NCBI RefSeq assembly: GCF_000773975.1
Contig: NZ_JRUQ01000022.1
Location: forward strand, 1-40,605
Direction of reading: 5' to 3'
DNA from: Erwinia typographi
GTDB taxonomy: Bacteria > Pseudomonadota > Gammaproteobacteria > Enterobacterales > Enterobacteriaceae
DNA length: 40,605 bases
How positions within the stretch are numbered: position 1 is the stretch's first letter; every line of letters begins with the position of its first letter. This document shows positions 1 to 8,865 of this stretch, piece by piece. The notes under the pieces were generated by a model that was given only the letters and a program-made list of their open reading frames with translations, ran no database searches and was not told the DNA's origin. The translations under genes and the position numbers were made by a program.

Positions 1-432
1 TTGTGGCTCTGGTTGTGGTTGTGGCTCTGGGTTAATTATCAGAGAAGCATCAATAAAAAATGAAGCCGTCGCGCCCTCTACAGTATAACCATCCGGGGTC
101 CTGACTTGGGTCGTAATCAGATTCATTCCCTCGCCCATAGCTTCAGGTTCAAAGCTCCAGTTACCCTCGGCATCGGCGGTAGCAACGCCGATCGACTCAC
201 CGTTATTACGAATAAAAATCACGCTACCTGGCTCAGCTTTGCCAGCGATACGGGGATGAGTAATACCGGTAACATCGCCATCAGCGACCTCGCCGGTGAT
301 ATCTCCCGTGCTGTCAGTTATAACCAAAGGTGGATATTTATAATGATCCAACCTCCGGCCAAAGATTCGGGAGGAATTTATCAACTTATTTGATAAAGAT
401 GCACTATTGTGCGAATTCGTTGAGTTATCCAT
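1..432 (-). CDS. Ig-like repeat surface protein, N-terminal part (runs off the left edge)
   Basis: An open frame of 144 codons reads leftward from an ATG at 432-430 to base 1 with no stop, so this is the start of a longer gene. A strong ribosome binding site, AAGGAAAG, lies just before the ATG. Residues 1-38 are a Ser/Asn-rich then basic leader with no classical signal peptide. Residues about 39-130 look like one bacterial Ig-like domain of the large-adhesin type, with the motif pattern ITG, AEPGSVIFI, ADAEGNWSF and INP. The last visible residues are a PEPQ repeat linker. Many type I-secreted adhesins (BapA/LapA class) lack an N-terminal signal peptide and are built from such domains. Secretion route and full size cannot be seen here. 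The Ig-like call is fairly secure; the adhesin role is inference. Confidence 0.72.
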   Translation of the reverse strand, partial: MDNSTNSHNSASLSNKLINSSRIFGRRLDHYKYPPLVITDSTGDITGEVADGDVTGITHPRIAGKAEPGSVIFIRNNGESIGVATADAEGNWSFEPEAMGEGMNLITTQVRTPDGYTVEGATASFFIDASLIINPEPQPQPEPQ

Positions 433-1033
433 AACTTTCCTTAACATTTATAATAAAGAGATAACAACCGTTATTAAACCCCGATCGCTTCGAGTTAAAA
501 GATCGGGGGCCTGACGCTTCCAATTAGAATATGCAGCACATTAATGGAAATATATCCCTTACCCCAGAATTAAGCAACTCAACTTAAAGAGATTGCACTT
601 TGTTTTTTCTGGCAAATTCAAGAAAACAAACCAGTAAAAATCAATAAAATACTATTTTAAATACCAAAAAAAATTGATTTAATTATATTGATATAATTAA
701 AATAAAATAATTAAAAGTGATATTATTTAATCTTCATATAAAACAAAATGATGTACCAATGATACCTTCAGCGCTACAGTTCGCCCCCTTCCCCCTTTAC
801 CTGTTCACATTGAATAAAGGACGCCCGTAGAGATCAAAGGAAAAAGGAACTCTCCATGTGAGGATCCTGACAAAACCCGCAGAGTAAAAGTCGACCAGAC
901 TACTATGGGTAACATCAGATAATAATTACCAGCAAGCGCCTGTAATTAACTCAGCGTCTGTAAGCGGTCTGCCTTCTCTGTTATAATTATTTCCAGAAAC
1001 TCAGCCATATTGAACCATGGAACCTGCTCTCTT
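433..1033. other. AT-rich intergenic region between adhesin-like gene and ybbO
   Basis: No convincing gene lies in these 600 bases. Bases 590-745 are almost entirely A/T, with long A and T runs, the type of DNA that H-NS binds. A perfect 8-bp stem (479-486 with 501-508) sits 47-76 bases upstream of the minus-strand adhesin start and could be a leader hairpin for it. A TATAAT hexamer at 982-987 could serve as the -10 element for ybbO, but no good -35 is visible. Confidence 0.5.
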
Positions 1034-1810
1034 ATGCCCCAAAAAAACATCGTTATAACCGGCAGTTCCAGCGGCATTGGTTTGGCTGCCGCCCACGATT
1101 TACTGCGGCGTGGCTATGGTGTTTTCGCCGCCTGTCGGAAACCGGAAGACGTTCAGCGTATGAACCAACTTGGCTTTACCGGCATTGAGCTGGACCTTAA
1201 CGATCGAGACAGCGTGAGTCGTGCCGCCGCTGAAATCCTCGAACTGAGCGATAACCAGCTGTTCGCCCTCTTTAACAACGGCGGCTATGGCGTTTATGGT
1301 CAGCTTGACTCCATCAGTCGTGAACAAATGGAACAGCAGTTTGCCACTAACGTGTTCGGCACCCACCAGTTGACCCTATTATTGCTGCCAGCGCTGCGCG
1401 CCAGCGGCGATGCGCGTATCGTGAATACCAGTTCGGTTCTTGGGCTGATCTCTACCCCTGGACGGGGCGTCTATGCGGCCAGCAAATACGCGCTTGAAGC
1501 CTGGTCAGATGCGTTACGCATGGAGCTGCACGACAGTGGCGTTCGCGTCAGCCTGATTGAGCCTGGCCCAATCAGAACCCGCTTCACCGACAATGTCACC
1601 CAGGCGCAACAGGATAAACCGGTGAAAAACCCCGGTATTGCTGGCCGTTTCACGCTGCCGCCTGAGGCAATTCTGCCAAAACTGCGCCATGCTTTAGAGA
1701 GTAAGCATCCGCGTTTGCGCTATCCGGTGACGATTGTCGCCCACGCGATGTCGGCGTTACGGCGTTTGCTGCCGGGCTGGATGCTGGATCGCATTCTACG
1801 CGGGAAATAA
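1034..1810 (+). CDS. ybbO: SDR-family NAD(P)-dependent oxidoreductase YbbO
   Basis: A 258-residue short-chain dehydrogenase/reductase. The Rossmann cofactor motif TGSSSGIG is near residue 10, the NNGG segment near 88, and the catalytic triad is a Ser in NTSSVLG plus YAASK. The segment after it, EPGPIRTRFTDN, matches E. coli YbbO almost exactly. Members of this family reduce aldehydes and retinoids with NADPH; the physiological substrate is not known to me. I chose the ATG at 1034 because it aligns with the E. coli N-terminus (MQKSVLITG there). A TTG at 1010 would add eight residues, and neither start has a good ribosome binding site. cnoX follows 78 bases downstream on the same strand, as in E. 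coli. Confidence 0.88.
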   Translation: MPQKNIVITGSSSGIGLAAAHDLLRRGYGVFAACRKPEDVQRMNQLGFTGIELDLNDRDSVSRAAAEILELSDNQLFALFNNGGYGVYGQLDSISREQMEQQFATNVFGTHQLTLLLLPALRASGDARIVNTSSVLGLISTPGRGVYAASKYALEAWSDALRMELHDSGVRVSLIEPGPIRTRFTDNVTQAQQDKPVKNPGIAGRFTLPPEAILPKLRHALESKHPRLRYPVTIVAHAMSALRRLLPGWMLDRILRGK

Positions 1811-1888
1811 AGCAGAAAGCTGCGATAAACCTTGAAGCACTACGGTGTGCCCCAATAAAGTAAGAAACCCTGTAAAAGAGACGAATTC

Positions 1889-2746
1889 ATGTCACCACAA
1901 GCCGCTATTGTCACCATCAACGAAACCAACCTGCAGCAGACGCTTGAGCAGTCGATGCAGGTTCCGGTGCTGTTTTACTTCTGGTCGGCCCGCAGCCAGC
2001 ACTGCCAGGAACTGACGCCCGTTCTGGAACGCCTGGCCCAGGAATATGCCGGCCAGTTTGTGCTCGCCGAATTAGATTGCGATGCCGAGCCTGGCGTGGC
2101 GCAGCAGTTTGGCCTGCGCTCTATTCCCACCGTTTATCTGTTCCAGAATGGTCAACCGGTGGATGGCTTCCAGGGGCCGCAGCCGGAAGAGGCGATTCGT
2201 GCCCTGCTGCACAAAGTATTGCCAAAAGAAGAGGAGCTGAAGGCGCAGGAAGGGATGCAGTTGATGCACGAAGGCAAAGTGCTGGAAGCTCTGCCGCTGC
2301 TGAAGGAAGCCTGGCAACTGAGCAATCAGAACAGCGAAATGGGCTTCCTGCTGGCCGAAGCGCTGATCGCGCTAAACCGCAGCGAAGAGGCGGAAGCGGT
2401 GTTGGACGTGGTCCCTTTGCAGGATAAAGATACCCGCTATCAGGGACTGATTGCGCAGATCGACCTGCTGAAGCAGGCGGCAGACACGCCGGAGATCCAG
2501 CTGTTGCAACAGCAGAGTGAAGCCGAGCCGGAGAACGCCGAGCTGGCGACCAAGCTGGCGCTGCAACTGCATCAGGTTGGACGCAATGAAGAGGCACTGG
2601 AGCTGTTGTTTGGCCACCTGAAAAAAGATCTTGCTGCTGCGGATGGTCAGGCGCGTAAAATGCTGCAGGAGATCCTTGCCGCGCTGGGAACAGGCGATGC
2701 GCTGGCGGCGAAATACCGTCGGCAGCTTTACTCTTTACTGTACTGA
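1889..2746 (+). CDS. cnoX: Chaperedoxin CnoX (YbbN)
   Basis: A 285-residue protein with an N-terminal thioredoxin fold (about 1-115) and a C-terminal TPR-like helical domain (about 120-285), full length for the family. The active-site equivalent is SQHC (residues 36-39), an SXXC rather than CXXC, as in E. coli CnoX, so it should not act as a reductase. A second Cys at 64 (LDCDAE) is also conserved. In E. coli the protein is a holdase activated by hypochlorous acid; it protects clients from over-oxidation and hands them to GroEL or DnaK. The C-terminal residues [11 protein letters not shown] are nearly identical to E. coli. It lies between ybbO and qmcA; fetAB, which separates cnoX from qmcA in E. 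coli, is missing. Confidence 0.95.
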   Translation: MSPQAAIVTINETNLQQTLEQSMQVPVLFYFWSARSQHCQELTPVLERLAQEYAGQFVLAELDCDAEPGVAQQFGLRSIPTVYLFQNGQPVDGFQGPQPEEAIRALLHKVLPKEEELKAQEGMQLMHEGKVLEALPLLKEAWQLSNQNSEMGFLLAEALIALNRSEEAEAVLDVVPLQDKDTRYQGLIAQIDLLKQAADTPEIQLLQQQSEAEPENAELATKLALQLHQVGRNEEALELLFGHLKKDLAAADGQARKMLQEILAALGTGDALAAKYRRQLYSLLY

Positions 2747-2756
2747 TTTTCCTGGA

Positions 2757-2789
2757 TTGTTCAGCCTGCTGCGGTAGCAGGCTGGACAA
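2757..2789 (+). terminator. Strong hairpin between cnoX and qmcA
   Basis: A 14-bp stem with one T.G pair (2757-2770 with 2776-2789) and a five-base loop GCGGT. No T-run follows, so it may be a transcript-stabilising or processing hairpin rather than a factor-independent terminator. Confidence 0.45.
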
Positions 2790-2841
2790 TGGCGGGATTG
2801 GGCCGAATGAATTGGTCCGGGTAAAACAATCTGGAGGTTAT

Positions 2842-3759
2842 ATGCTTACAGTCATTCCTGTCATTATCATTCTGGCGCTGATCGTCGTCTGGTCAGGTAT
2901 TAAAATTGTCCCTCAGGGCTATCAGTGGACGGTGGAGCGTTTCGGACGCTATACCAAAACACTCCAGCCCGGTCTCAATCTTCTGGTGCCATTTATGGAT
3001 CGTGTCGGTCGCAAGATCAGCATGATGGAACAGGTGCTGGATATCCCCTCGCAGGAAATCATTTCGAAAGACAACGCCAGCGTCACCATTGATGCCGTCT
3101 GCTTTACGCAGGTGGTGGATGCGCCGCGCGCCGCCTACGAGGTCAGCAATCTTGAGCTGGCTATCGTTAATCTGACGATGACCAATATGCGCACCGTGCT
3201 GGGCTCGATGGAGCTGGACGAGATGCTCTCGCAGCGCGATAACATCAACACGCGTCTGCTGCGGATTGTGGATGAAGCCACTAACCCGTGGGGCGTGAAA
3301 ATCACCCGTATTGAGATCCGCGACGTGCGGCCTCCGGCGGAGCTGATTGCCTCGATGAATGCGCAGATGAAAGCGGAGCGTACCAAGCGAGCCGACATTC
3401 TGGAGGCCGAAGGCGTACGCCAGGCCGCGATCCTGCGGGCTGAGGGCGAGAAGCAGTCGCAGATCCTCAAGGCGGAAGGAGAGCGGCAGTCGGCCTTTCT
3501 ACAGGCCGAGGCGCGTGAACGAAGCGCCGAAGCGGAAGCCCGCGCGACCCAAATGGTCTCCGAAGCGATCGCCGCCGGTGATATTCAGGCCATCAACTAC
3601 TTCGTCGCTCAGAAATATACCGATGCTTTACAGAAAATTGGCACCTCGAACAGCAGCAAAATGGTGCTGATGCCGCTGGAAGCCAGCAGCCTGATGGGAT
3701 CTATTGCCGGCATCTCCGAGCTGCTGAGCGAGACCAAAAAGGATCGGGGTGCAAAATGA
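2842..3759 (+). CDS. qmcA: SPFH/band-7 membrane protein QmcA
   Basis: A 305-residue stomatin-like protein. One N-terminal transmembrane helix (about 2-20) is followed by the SPFH domain, beginning [17 protein letters not shown], and then a long Ala/Glu-rich coiled coil (about 185-245) with repeats of the form ILxAEGExQS. The sequence is close to E. coli QmcA, a membrane-raft-associated protein that interacts genetically with FtsH/HtpX quality control. The ATG at 2842 has a near-perfect GGAGG seven bases upstream and matches the family N-terminus, so the longer frame from 2812 is rejected. The stop overlaps the ybbJ start by four bases (ATGA), giving a translationally coupled qmcA-ybbJ pair. 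Confidence 0.95.
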   Translation: MLTVIPVIIILALIVVWSGIKIVPQGYQWTVERFGRYTKTLQPGLNLLVPFMDRVGRKISMMEQVLDIPSQEIISKDNASVTIDAVCFTQVVDAPRAAYEVSNLELAIVNLTMTNMRTVLGSMELDEMLSQRDNINTRLLRIVDEATNPWGVKITRIEIRDVRPPAELIASMNAQMKAERTKRADILEAEGVRQAAILRAEGEKQSQILKAEGERQSAFLQAEARERSAEAEARATQMVSEAIAAGDIQAINYFVAQKYTDALQKIGTSNSSKMVLMPLEASSLMGSIAGISELLSETKKDRGAK

Positions 3760-4211
3760 TCGCAGAACTGCTGGCAACGCCCTGGTGGCTGTGGCTGAGC
3801 GTGGGAGGTATTTTGCTGGCCGCTGAGATGTTAGGGGCCAGCGGCTATCTGCTGTGGAGTGGTGTGGCGGCGATCCTGGTCAGCCTGTTGGTCTGGCTGG
3901 TGCCGCTGCCGTGGGAATGGCAGGGCGTGAGTTTTGCGCTGCTCACCGTTCTTTCCGCGCTGTGGTGGTATCGCTGGCTAAAGGGCCGGGACCGTCAGCA
4001 GCCCCCTTCGGGGCTTAATCAGCGTGGAAATCAGCTGATTGGCCGCGAGCTGACGCTGGATGAAGCCATCGTCGATGGCTTTGGTCACGTACGCATAGGC
4101 GACAGCGGCTGGCGCGTGCAGGCGGCAGAAGACTTTCCGGCAGGCACGCCAGTAACGGTGGTCGCCGTGGAAGGTGTGACGCTAAAGATAGTCAGACGGG
4201 CCAGCCTGTAA
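3756..4211 (+). CDS. ybbJ: NfeD-like inner-membrane protein YbbJ
   Basis: A 151-residue protein with two or three hydrophobic helices in the first ~75 residues ([16 protein letters not shown] and following) and a C-terminal OB-fold-like soluble domain ending GVTLKIV. This is the short NfeD architecture. NfeD-type proteins are almost always encoded next to a stomatin/SPFH gene and are thought to work with it in membrane organisation. Here the start overlaps the qmcA stop, which supports a functional pair. The gene converges on cueR. Confidence 0.92.
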   Translation: MIAELLATPWWLWLSVGGILLAAEMLGASGYLLWSGVAAILVSLLVWLVPLPWEWQGVSFALLTVLSALWWYRWLKGRDRQQPPSGLNQRGNQLIGRELTLDEAIVDGFGHVRIGDSGWRVQAAEDFPAGTPVTVVAVEGVTLKIVRRASL

Positions 4212-4302
4212 CCAGGCACAGAGCCTGGCACACAGAAGAGTTTCAGCGGTTTGATCGAGTTGAAGATCGGTGCATCAGCCGCGCAGACTTATCGGACCGG
4301 AC

Positions 4303-4713
4303 TCAGACAGCTTTATTAGCATGGCAACAGCCGGCAAGGTCATTAATAATAGGGCAGTCGGCGCTGTCATCGCCAGGGCAGCTTGCCGCCAGCGCAACCA
4401 GCCGGTCACGCATCAGGTTAAGCTCACGGATATGCGCTTCGATTTCCGCTACTTTATCCAGCGTGCGCGCCTTGACATCCGCGCTGTGGCGCTGCGGGTT
4501 GTTGAAAAGCGTGACCATCTCGCGGCACTCTTCCAGGTTAAAGCCTACCTGCCGCGCCTGACGTAGCAGCGTCAGCTCTTCAAGGTGCTTCGCGGTGTAG
4601 CTGCGGTAGCCGTTTTCACTGCGTAAGGGGGCGGTGACCAGTCCCTTTTCTTCATAAAAACGGATCGCCTTGCTGGTTAAACCGGTTTTTTTCGCCACGT
4701 CGCTGATGTTCAT
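4303..4713 (-). CDS. cueR: Copper-responsive MerR-family regulator CueR
   Basis: A 136-residue MerR-family activator. It has an N-terminal winged helix ([23 protein letters not shown]), a dimerisation helix, and the metal-binding loop with Cys112 and Cys120 in [10 protein letters not shown], the pair that coordinates Cu(I) in E. coli CueR. Ser77, a CueR-type residue distinguishing it from Zn and Hg sensors, is present. The extra C-terminal CC-H cluster (residues 129-131) is also seen in CueR. It is divergent from copA, with the operator at 4726-4746 in between. CueR bends this 19-bp-spacer promoter to activate copA when cytoplasmic copper rises. Confidence 0.96.
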   Translation of the reverse strand: MNISDVAKKTGLTSKAIRFYEEKGLVTAPLRSENGYRSYTAKHLEELTLLRQARQVGFNLEECREMVTLFNNPQRHSADVKARTLDKVAEIEAHIRELNLMRDRLVALAASCPGDDSADCPIINDLAGCCHANKAV

Positions 4714-4722
4714 TTTCTTCCC

Positions 4723-4753
4723 TTGACCTTCCCCTTGATGGAAGGTTTAACCT
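4723..4753 (+). promoter_or_regulatory. copA promoter with CueR operator
   Basis: The -35 element TTGACC (4723-4728) and -10 element TAACCT (4748-4753) are separated by 19 bp, the over-long spacer typical of MerR-family promoters. The operator is an inverted repeat, ACCTTCC-7-GGAAGGT, at 4726-4746. It is nearly identical to the E. coli copA promoter. Confidence 0.93.
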
Positions 4754-4809
4754 TCATTACTACTGTAAAACCCTGTCAGGGTCAAACCGGATAATCTGGA
4801 GTGTTCAAT

Positions 4810-7317
4810 ATGTCACAGACCACCCTTCTGAGGCTGGACGGCCTGTCCTGCGGTCACTGTGTGAAAAGAGTAAAAGAGGCGCTGGAACAGCGTGCCGATG
4901 TGGAGCTGGCGGACGTGTCCATCACCGAAGCCCGCATCAGCGGCAGTGCTGAGGCGAATGAGCTGATTGCTGCGGTCGAGCAGGCCGGCTATCACGCCAG
5001 CCTGGCGCAGGACGACACCTTCCCAAAATCTGAACCGCTGACAGAATCAGAGTCACAGCCGGAAGCGCTGACAGCGGTCCCCCACCAGCTTCCGGCAGCG
5101 ACGGCGGAGAGTTTTCAGCTGTTGATTGACGGTATGAGCTGCGCCAGCTGCGTTAGCCGGGTACAAAATGCCCTGCAGCAGGTAAACGGCGTCAGCCAGG
5201 CGCGGGTCAATCTTGCCGAACGCAGCGCGCTGGTTATGGGTGATGCCGATCCTTCTGCGCTGATCGCCGCCGTCAAAAACGCGGGATACGCGGCTGAAAT
5301 TATTGTTGATGACGGCGAGCGGCGCGAGAAACAGCAGCAGACAGCTCGCCGCGCCATACGCCGTTTTCGCTGGCAGGCGGCTCTGGCCCTGTCGCTGGGC
5401 ATTCCTCTTATGCTCTGGGGCATGGTTGGCAACCCTATGATGCTGACTGACAGCAACCGGACGGGCTGGCTGGCCGTGGGCGTCGCCACGCTGTTGGTCA
5501 TGATCCTGGCGGGCGGCCATTTCTACCGCAGCGCCTGGCGCAGCCTGCTGAAAGGCACCGCGACGATGGATACGCTCGTCGCGCTTGGCACCCTGGCGGC
5601 CTGGCTGTTTTCGATCGCCGTCAACCTGTGGCCAGAGGCATTTCCTCATGCAGCCCGACATCTTTATTACGAAGCCAGCGCGATGATTATCGGGCTGATC
5701 AATCTTGGACATATGCTGGAGCAGCGCGCCAGGCAGCGCTCGTCTCAGGCTCTGGAAAAATTACTGGATCTTACGCCGCCAACGGCGCGCGTGGTGACGG
5801 AAGCCGGTGAAAAAGAGCTGCCGCTGAGCGAGGTTCAGCCGGGCATGACGCTGCGTCTGACTACCGGCGACCGCGTTCCCGTTGACGGCACGCTTAGCCA
5901 GGGCGAAGCCTGGCTTGATGAAGCGATGCTGACCGGCGAAGCGATGCCGCAGCAGAAGAGCGCTGGCGATGAGATCCACGCCGGTACGGTGATGCAGGAT
6001 GGCAGCGTGCTGTTCGTCGCCCGCGCCGTCGGTAAAAACACCACCCTGTCGCGAATTATTAACAGCGTGCGCCAGGCGCAGAGCAGTAAGCCAGAAATCG
6101 GCAGGCTGGCGGACAGAATATCAGCGGTGTTTGTGCCCACCGTTGTCGCCATCGCCGCACTGAGTGCCGCCGTCTGGTTCTTTATCGGCCCTGCTCCGCA
6201 AATTGTTTACACCCTGGTCATTGCCACTACCGTGCTGATTATTGCCTGCCCCTGCGCGCTGGGGCTGGCCACGCCGATGTCGATTATTGCTGGCGTGGGA
6301 CGCGCGGCAGAATATGGCGTGCTGGTGCGCGATGCGGATGCGCTACAGCGCGCCAGCACACTTTCCACCCTGGTATTTGATAAAACCGGCACGCTGACTG
6401 AAGGCAAACCGCGGGTGGTAGAGATCGCCCTGTATAACCACGCTACGGAGCAGCAGGTTATTCAATGGGCCGCCTCGCTGGAACAGGGGTCTTCCCATCC
6501 GTTAGCCCATGCCCTGCTCGAAAAAGCGGGCGGACAGCGTCTGCCTGCCGTTGAGCAATTTCGTACTTTGGCGGGACAGGGCGTGAGCGGTAAGGTTAAT
6601 GATATCGACCTGTTGCTGGGTAGCCGGGGTCTGATGGCGCCGCAGATGATCCCTGATGACATCGGTGAACAGATCGACCGGCAGGCCGCCACAGGCGTTA
6701 CGCCCGTGCTACTGGCCGCCGGGGGGCGGATTGTGGCGCTGTTTTCCATCCGCGATCCGCTGAGGGAAGAAAGCGTGTCGGCGCTTAAGCGCCTGCGCGA
6801 CGGTGGCTATCAGCTGGTCATGCTCACTGGCGATAATGCGATCACCGCCGGAGCTATCGCCAGGGAAGCCGGCGTGGATAACGTGATCGCTGGCGTCCTG
6901 CCGGAGGGGAAAGCCGAAGCCATTCGTCATCTCCAGCAGCAGGGCCGCACGGTAGCGATGATCGGCGATGGCATCAACGATGCTCCCGCGCTGGCCCAGG
7001 CTGACGTGGGGATTGCCATGGGCAGCGGCAGCGACGTGGCAATTGAAACGGCAGGAATGACGCTGATGCGCCACGATCTGCACGCGCTGGTGGATGCGCT
7101 GGCGATTGCCAAAGCCACGCTGCGCAATATGAAGCAGAACCTACTCGGCGCGTTCATCTATAACGCGTTGGGTATTCCGATTGCCGCCGGGGTGCTTTAT
7201 CCCCTGACCGGTACTCTGCTAAGCCCGGTCGTGGCAGGCGCGGCGATGGCGCTGTCATCCATCACCGTGGTCAGCAACGCCAATCGCCTGATCCGCTATC
7301 GACCGCCGGTAAAATAA
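4810..7317 (+). CDS. copA: Cu(I)-exporting P1B-type ATPase CopA
   Basis: An 835-residue copper pump. There are two N-terminal heavy-metal-binding domains: GLSCGHC with Cys14/Cys17 and GMSCASC with Cys111/Cys114. The transmembrane metal site is CPC (480-482), the phosphorylated Asp is at 524 in DKTGT, the actuator motif is TGEAMP, and the hinge motif is [10 protein letters not shown]. It exports Cu(I) from the cytoplasm to the periplasm. The ATG at 4810 matches E. coli (MSQT) and has CTGGAG upstream; the GTG at 4801 is less likely. Expression should depend on CueR through the promoter just upstream. A slippery site after codon 73 suggests a second, short product (separate entry). Confidence 0.97.
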   Translation: MSQTTLLRLDGLSCGHCVKRVKEALEQRADVELADVSITEARISGSAEANELIAAVEQAGYHASLAQDDTFPKSEPLTESESQPEALTAVPHQLPAATAESFQLLIDGMSCASCVSRVQNALQQVNGVSQARVNLAERSALVMGDADPSALIAAVKNAGYAAEIIVDDGERREKQQQTARRAIRRFRWQAALALSLGIPLMLWGMVGNPMMLTDSNRTGWLAVGVATLLVMILAGGHFYRSAWRSLLKGTATMDTLVALGTLAAWLFSIAVNLWPEAFPHAARHLYYEASAMIIGLINLGHMLEQRARQRSSQALEKLLDLTPPTARVVTEAGEKELPLSEVQPGMTLRLTTGDRVPVDGTLSQGEAWLDEAMLTGEAMPQQKSAGDEIHAGTVMQDGSVLFVARAVGKNTTLSRIINSVRQAQSSKPEIGRLADRISAVFVPTVVAIAALSAAVWFFIGPAPQIVYTLVIATTVLIIACPCALGLATPMSIIAGVGRAAEYGVLVRDADALQRASTLSTLVFDKTGTLTEGKPRVVEIALYNHATEQQVIQWAASLEQGSSHPLAHALLEKAGGQRLPAVEQFRTLAGQGVSGKVNDIDLLLGSRGLMAPQMIPDDIGEQIDRQAATGVTPVLLAAGGRIVALFSIRDPLREESVSALKRLRDGGYQLVMLTGDNAITAGAIAREAGVDNVIAGVLPEGKAEAIRHLQQQGRTVAMIGDGINDAPALAQADVGIAMGSGSDVAIETAGMTLMRHDLHALVDALAIAKATLRNMKQNLLGAFIYNALGIPIAAGVLYPLTGTLLSPVVAGAAMALSSITVVSNANRLIRYRPPVK
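5022..5033 (+). other. Putative programmed -1 frameshift site in copA (CopA(Z) chaperone)
   Basis: The heptamer C CCA AAA (5022-5028) is in the correct phase for -1 slippage: Pro72-Lys73 are read in frame zero. After slipping, the next codons are ATC and then TGA (5031-5033), giving a 74-residue product that is just the first metal-binding domain. E. coli copA makes the CopA(Z) copper chaperone in the same way at the same place. A possible downstream stem pairs CCGCTG (5035-5040) with CAGCGG (5072-5077). No measurement is available here. Confidence 0.72.
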
Positions 7318-7408
7318 AGGGAATTGTAGCGGATAAATGCGCCGTTTTTACCTGTTACTCAGCCAGTTAAACCGTTAGCATGGCTGCATAACTGATAAGG
7401 CGGAAAGT

Positions 7409-8209
7409 ATGGGAAAACTAATGCGCTTGGCGTCCTTTCTCTGGCGGAAACTCCTGCCGGTGCGCTACGCCTATCCGGCACAGGATGTCACTACCGACCG
7501 CAACGGCCAGCTCCACCTGGTGGGCAGCATTCACATGGGCACTCAGGAGATGATGCCCCTCCCCGCCCTGTTACAGACCCGGCTGGAACGAGCGGATGCG
7601 CTAATAGTTGAGGCGGATATCACCGCCAGCGTTTCACCGTTCAGCGACAGCGAAACCTGCCTGCCGCTGGCGGAGCGTCTGACCAGAGAAGAACTTGCCA
7701 GGCTCCGGCAGCTCTGTGAAGAGGTCGCCATCAGCCCGGAGGCTATCGACACCCTTCCGGCCTGGCAGGTAGCCCTGATGCTCCAGGCTCAGCAGGCTCA
7801 ACGTCTGGGGCTGCGCGCTGATTACGGCATTGACTTCCAGCTGCTGAAGGCGGCCAGGGCGCGGCAAAAGCCGGTAATTGAGCTGGAAGGGCCGGAGACC
7901 CAGTTGGCGCTGCTTAAGGCGCTGCCGGATAATGGCCTGACGCTGCTCCAGGACACGCTGACCCACTGGCATACCAATGCGCGGCTGCTGCAAACCATGA
8001 TTGGCTGGTGGCTGGAAAGCCCGCCCAACCAGAAGCGTACAGCGCTGCCAACCACCTTCAACAGCGCGCTGAACGATGTGCTGATGCTGCAAAGGAATCG
8101 ACGCTGGGCGCAAACGCTGGAGGCATTGCCGGAGGGTAAATATGTCGTGGCGGTGGGCGCGCTGCACCTTTACGGCGAAGGAAATCTGCCCGATTTACTG
8201 AAAAAATAG
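7409..8209 (+). CDS. ybaP: TraB/GumN family protein YbaP
   Basis: A 266-residue protein of the TraB/GumN (Tiki-like) family. The first conserved block is LVGSIHMGTQEMMPLP, with the HMG motif; the second is a Glu-rich segment PVIELEGPETQ; the third is near the C-terminus, YVVAVGALHLYGEGNLPDLL. These paired GxxH and E residues are proposed metal-binding, protease-like sites in the family, but YbaP has no established role that I know of. Length agrees with E. coli YbaP (about 264). The ATG at 7409 has AAGGCGGA upstream. The sRNA chiX lies just downstream on the opposite strand. Confidence 0.88.
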   Translation: MGKLMRLASFLWRKLLPVRYAYPAQDVTTDRNGQLHLVGSIHMGTQEMMPLPALLQTRLERADALIVEADITASVSPFSDSETCLPLAERLTREELARLRQLCEEVAISPEAIDTLPAWQVALMLQAQQAQRLGLRADYGIDFQLLKAARARQKPVIELEGPETQLALLKALPDNGLTLLQDTLTHWHTNARLLQTMIGWWLESPPNQKRTALPTTFNSALNDVLMLQRNRRWAQTLEALPEGKYVVAVGALHLYGEGNLPDLLKK

Positions 8210-8211
8210 CG

Positions 8212-8299
8212 AAAAAAAAGGCCAATATTGCTACTGGCCCGTCAAAGAGGAATTTTTTATGATTTTAGTTATCCGTCAGCAATCAGGTTGCTGACGGGG
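8212..8299 (-). ncRNA. chiX: Small RNA ChiX (SroB/MicM)
   Basis: Read on the minus strand, this segment has all parts of ChiX in order. A 5' hairpin (8273-8297, ten base pairs) is followed by an A-rich single-stranded linker, the conserved seed TTCCTCTTTGACGGG (8252-8238), and a terminator stem GGCCA/TGGCC ending in eight T (8219-8212). The seed and terminator are almost identical to E. coli ChiX, and the gene sits at the same place between ybaP and ybaK. In E. coli this Hfq-dependent RNA represses the chitoporin mRNA chiP and is titrated by the chb transcript. The exact 5' end is estimated. Confidence 0.92.
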
Positions 8300-8385
8300 G
8301 GCAGATTGTCGCTCAAAGCCTGGATTTTCGCCACTATTTTTCATAGCTAACGGGCCAGCCGGACGCTTGCAGAAGGATATGAAGT

Positions 8386-8865
8386 ATGACACCAGCCGTA
8401 AAAATCCTGGAAAAACAAAAGGTCAGTTTTCAGCTACACGCTTACGAACACGACAGCAACGACAGCCATTTCGGTGACGAGGCCGTACGTAAGCTAAATC
8501 AGAATGCGGAGCAGGTGTATAAAACCCTGCTGGTAGCGCTGAACGGGGACAGCAAAACGCTGGCCGTTGCCGTCACGCCCGTGTCCAGCCAGCTGGATCT
8601 GAAAAACGTGGCCAGGGCGCTGGGCGCGAAAAAGGCGGAGATGGCCGATCCTCAGCTCGCCCAGCGCACCACCGGCTACCTGCTGGGGGGGATCAGTCCG
8701 CTGGGGCAAAAGAAACGTCTGCCCACCGTGGTGGACAGCCTCGCCCAGCAATTCGCCACTATTTTTGTCTCCGGCGGCAAACGCGGGCTGGAAATTGAGC
8801 TTTCGCCGCAGGACCTGGCCCGACTGCTTGATGCGCGTTTTGCCGGGATTGCCCGGCGCGATTAG
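8386..8865 (+). CDS. ybaK: Cys-tRNA(Pro) deacylase YbaK
   Basis: A 159-residue single-domain trans-editing protein of the YbaK/ProX/EbsC superfamily. Recognisable blocks are [10 protein letters not shown] (with the functional Lys of the family), the CxxD-type segment [34 protein letters not shown] and the C-terminal [19 protein letters not shown]. It hydrolyses Cys-tRNA(Pro) produced by misacylation by prolyl-tRNA synthetase, acting with ProRS in the cytoplasm. Length equals that of E. coli YbaK. Its stop overlaps by four bases the stop of the convergent LysR gene. Confidence 0.95.
   Translation: MTPAVKILEKQKVSFQLHAYEHDSNDSHFGDEAVRKLNQNAEQVYKTLLVALNGDSKTLAVAVTPVSSQLDLKNVARALGAKKAEMADPQLAQRTTGYLLGGISPLGQKKRLPTVVDSLAQQFATIFVSGGKRGLEIELSPQDLARLLDARFAGIARRD

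Noticed and set aside
771..842. A 23-codon frame (MIPSALQF...) in the AT-rich gap
   Set aside because: No ribosome binding site, no hydrophobic or conserved character, and no coupling to a neighbour.
2121..2789. A 222-codon minus-strand frame over cnoX
   Set aside because: It is antisense to a clearly identified, full-length cnoX and is rich in Pro, Ala, Ser and Arg, typical of a shadow frame in GC-rich DNA.
8260..8295. An 11-codon plus-strand frame (MILVIRQQSGC) with AAAGAGGA upstream, as a leader peptide for ybaK
   Set aside because: The apparent ribosome binding site is the complement of the conserved ChiX seed, and the following hairpin is the ChiX 5' stem; the sRNA explains all the signals.
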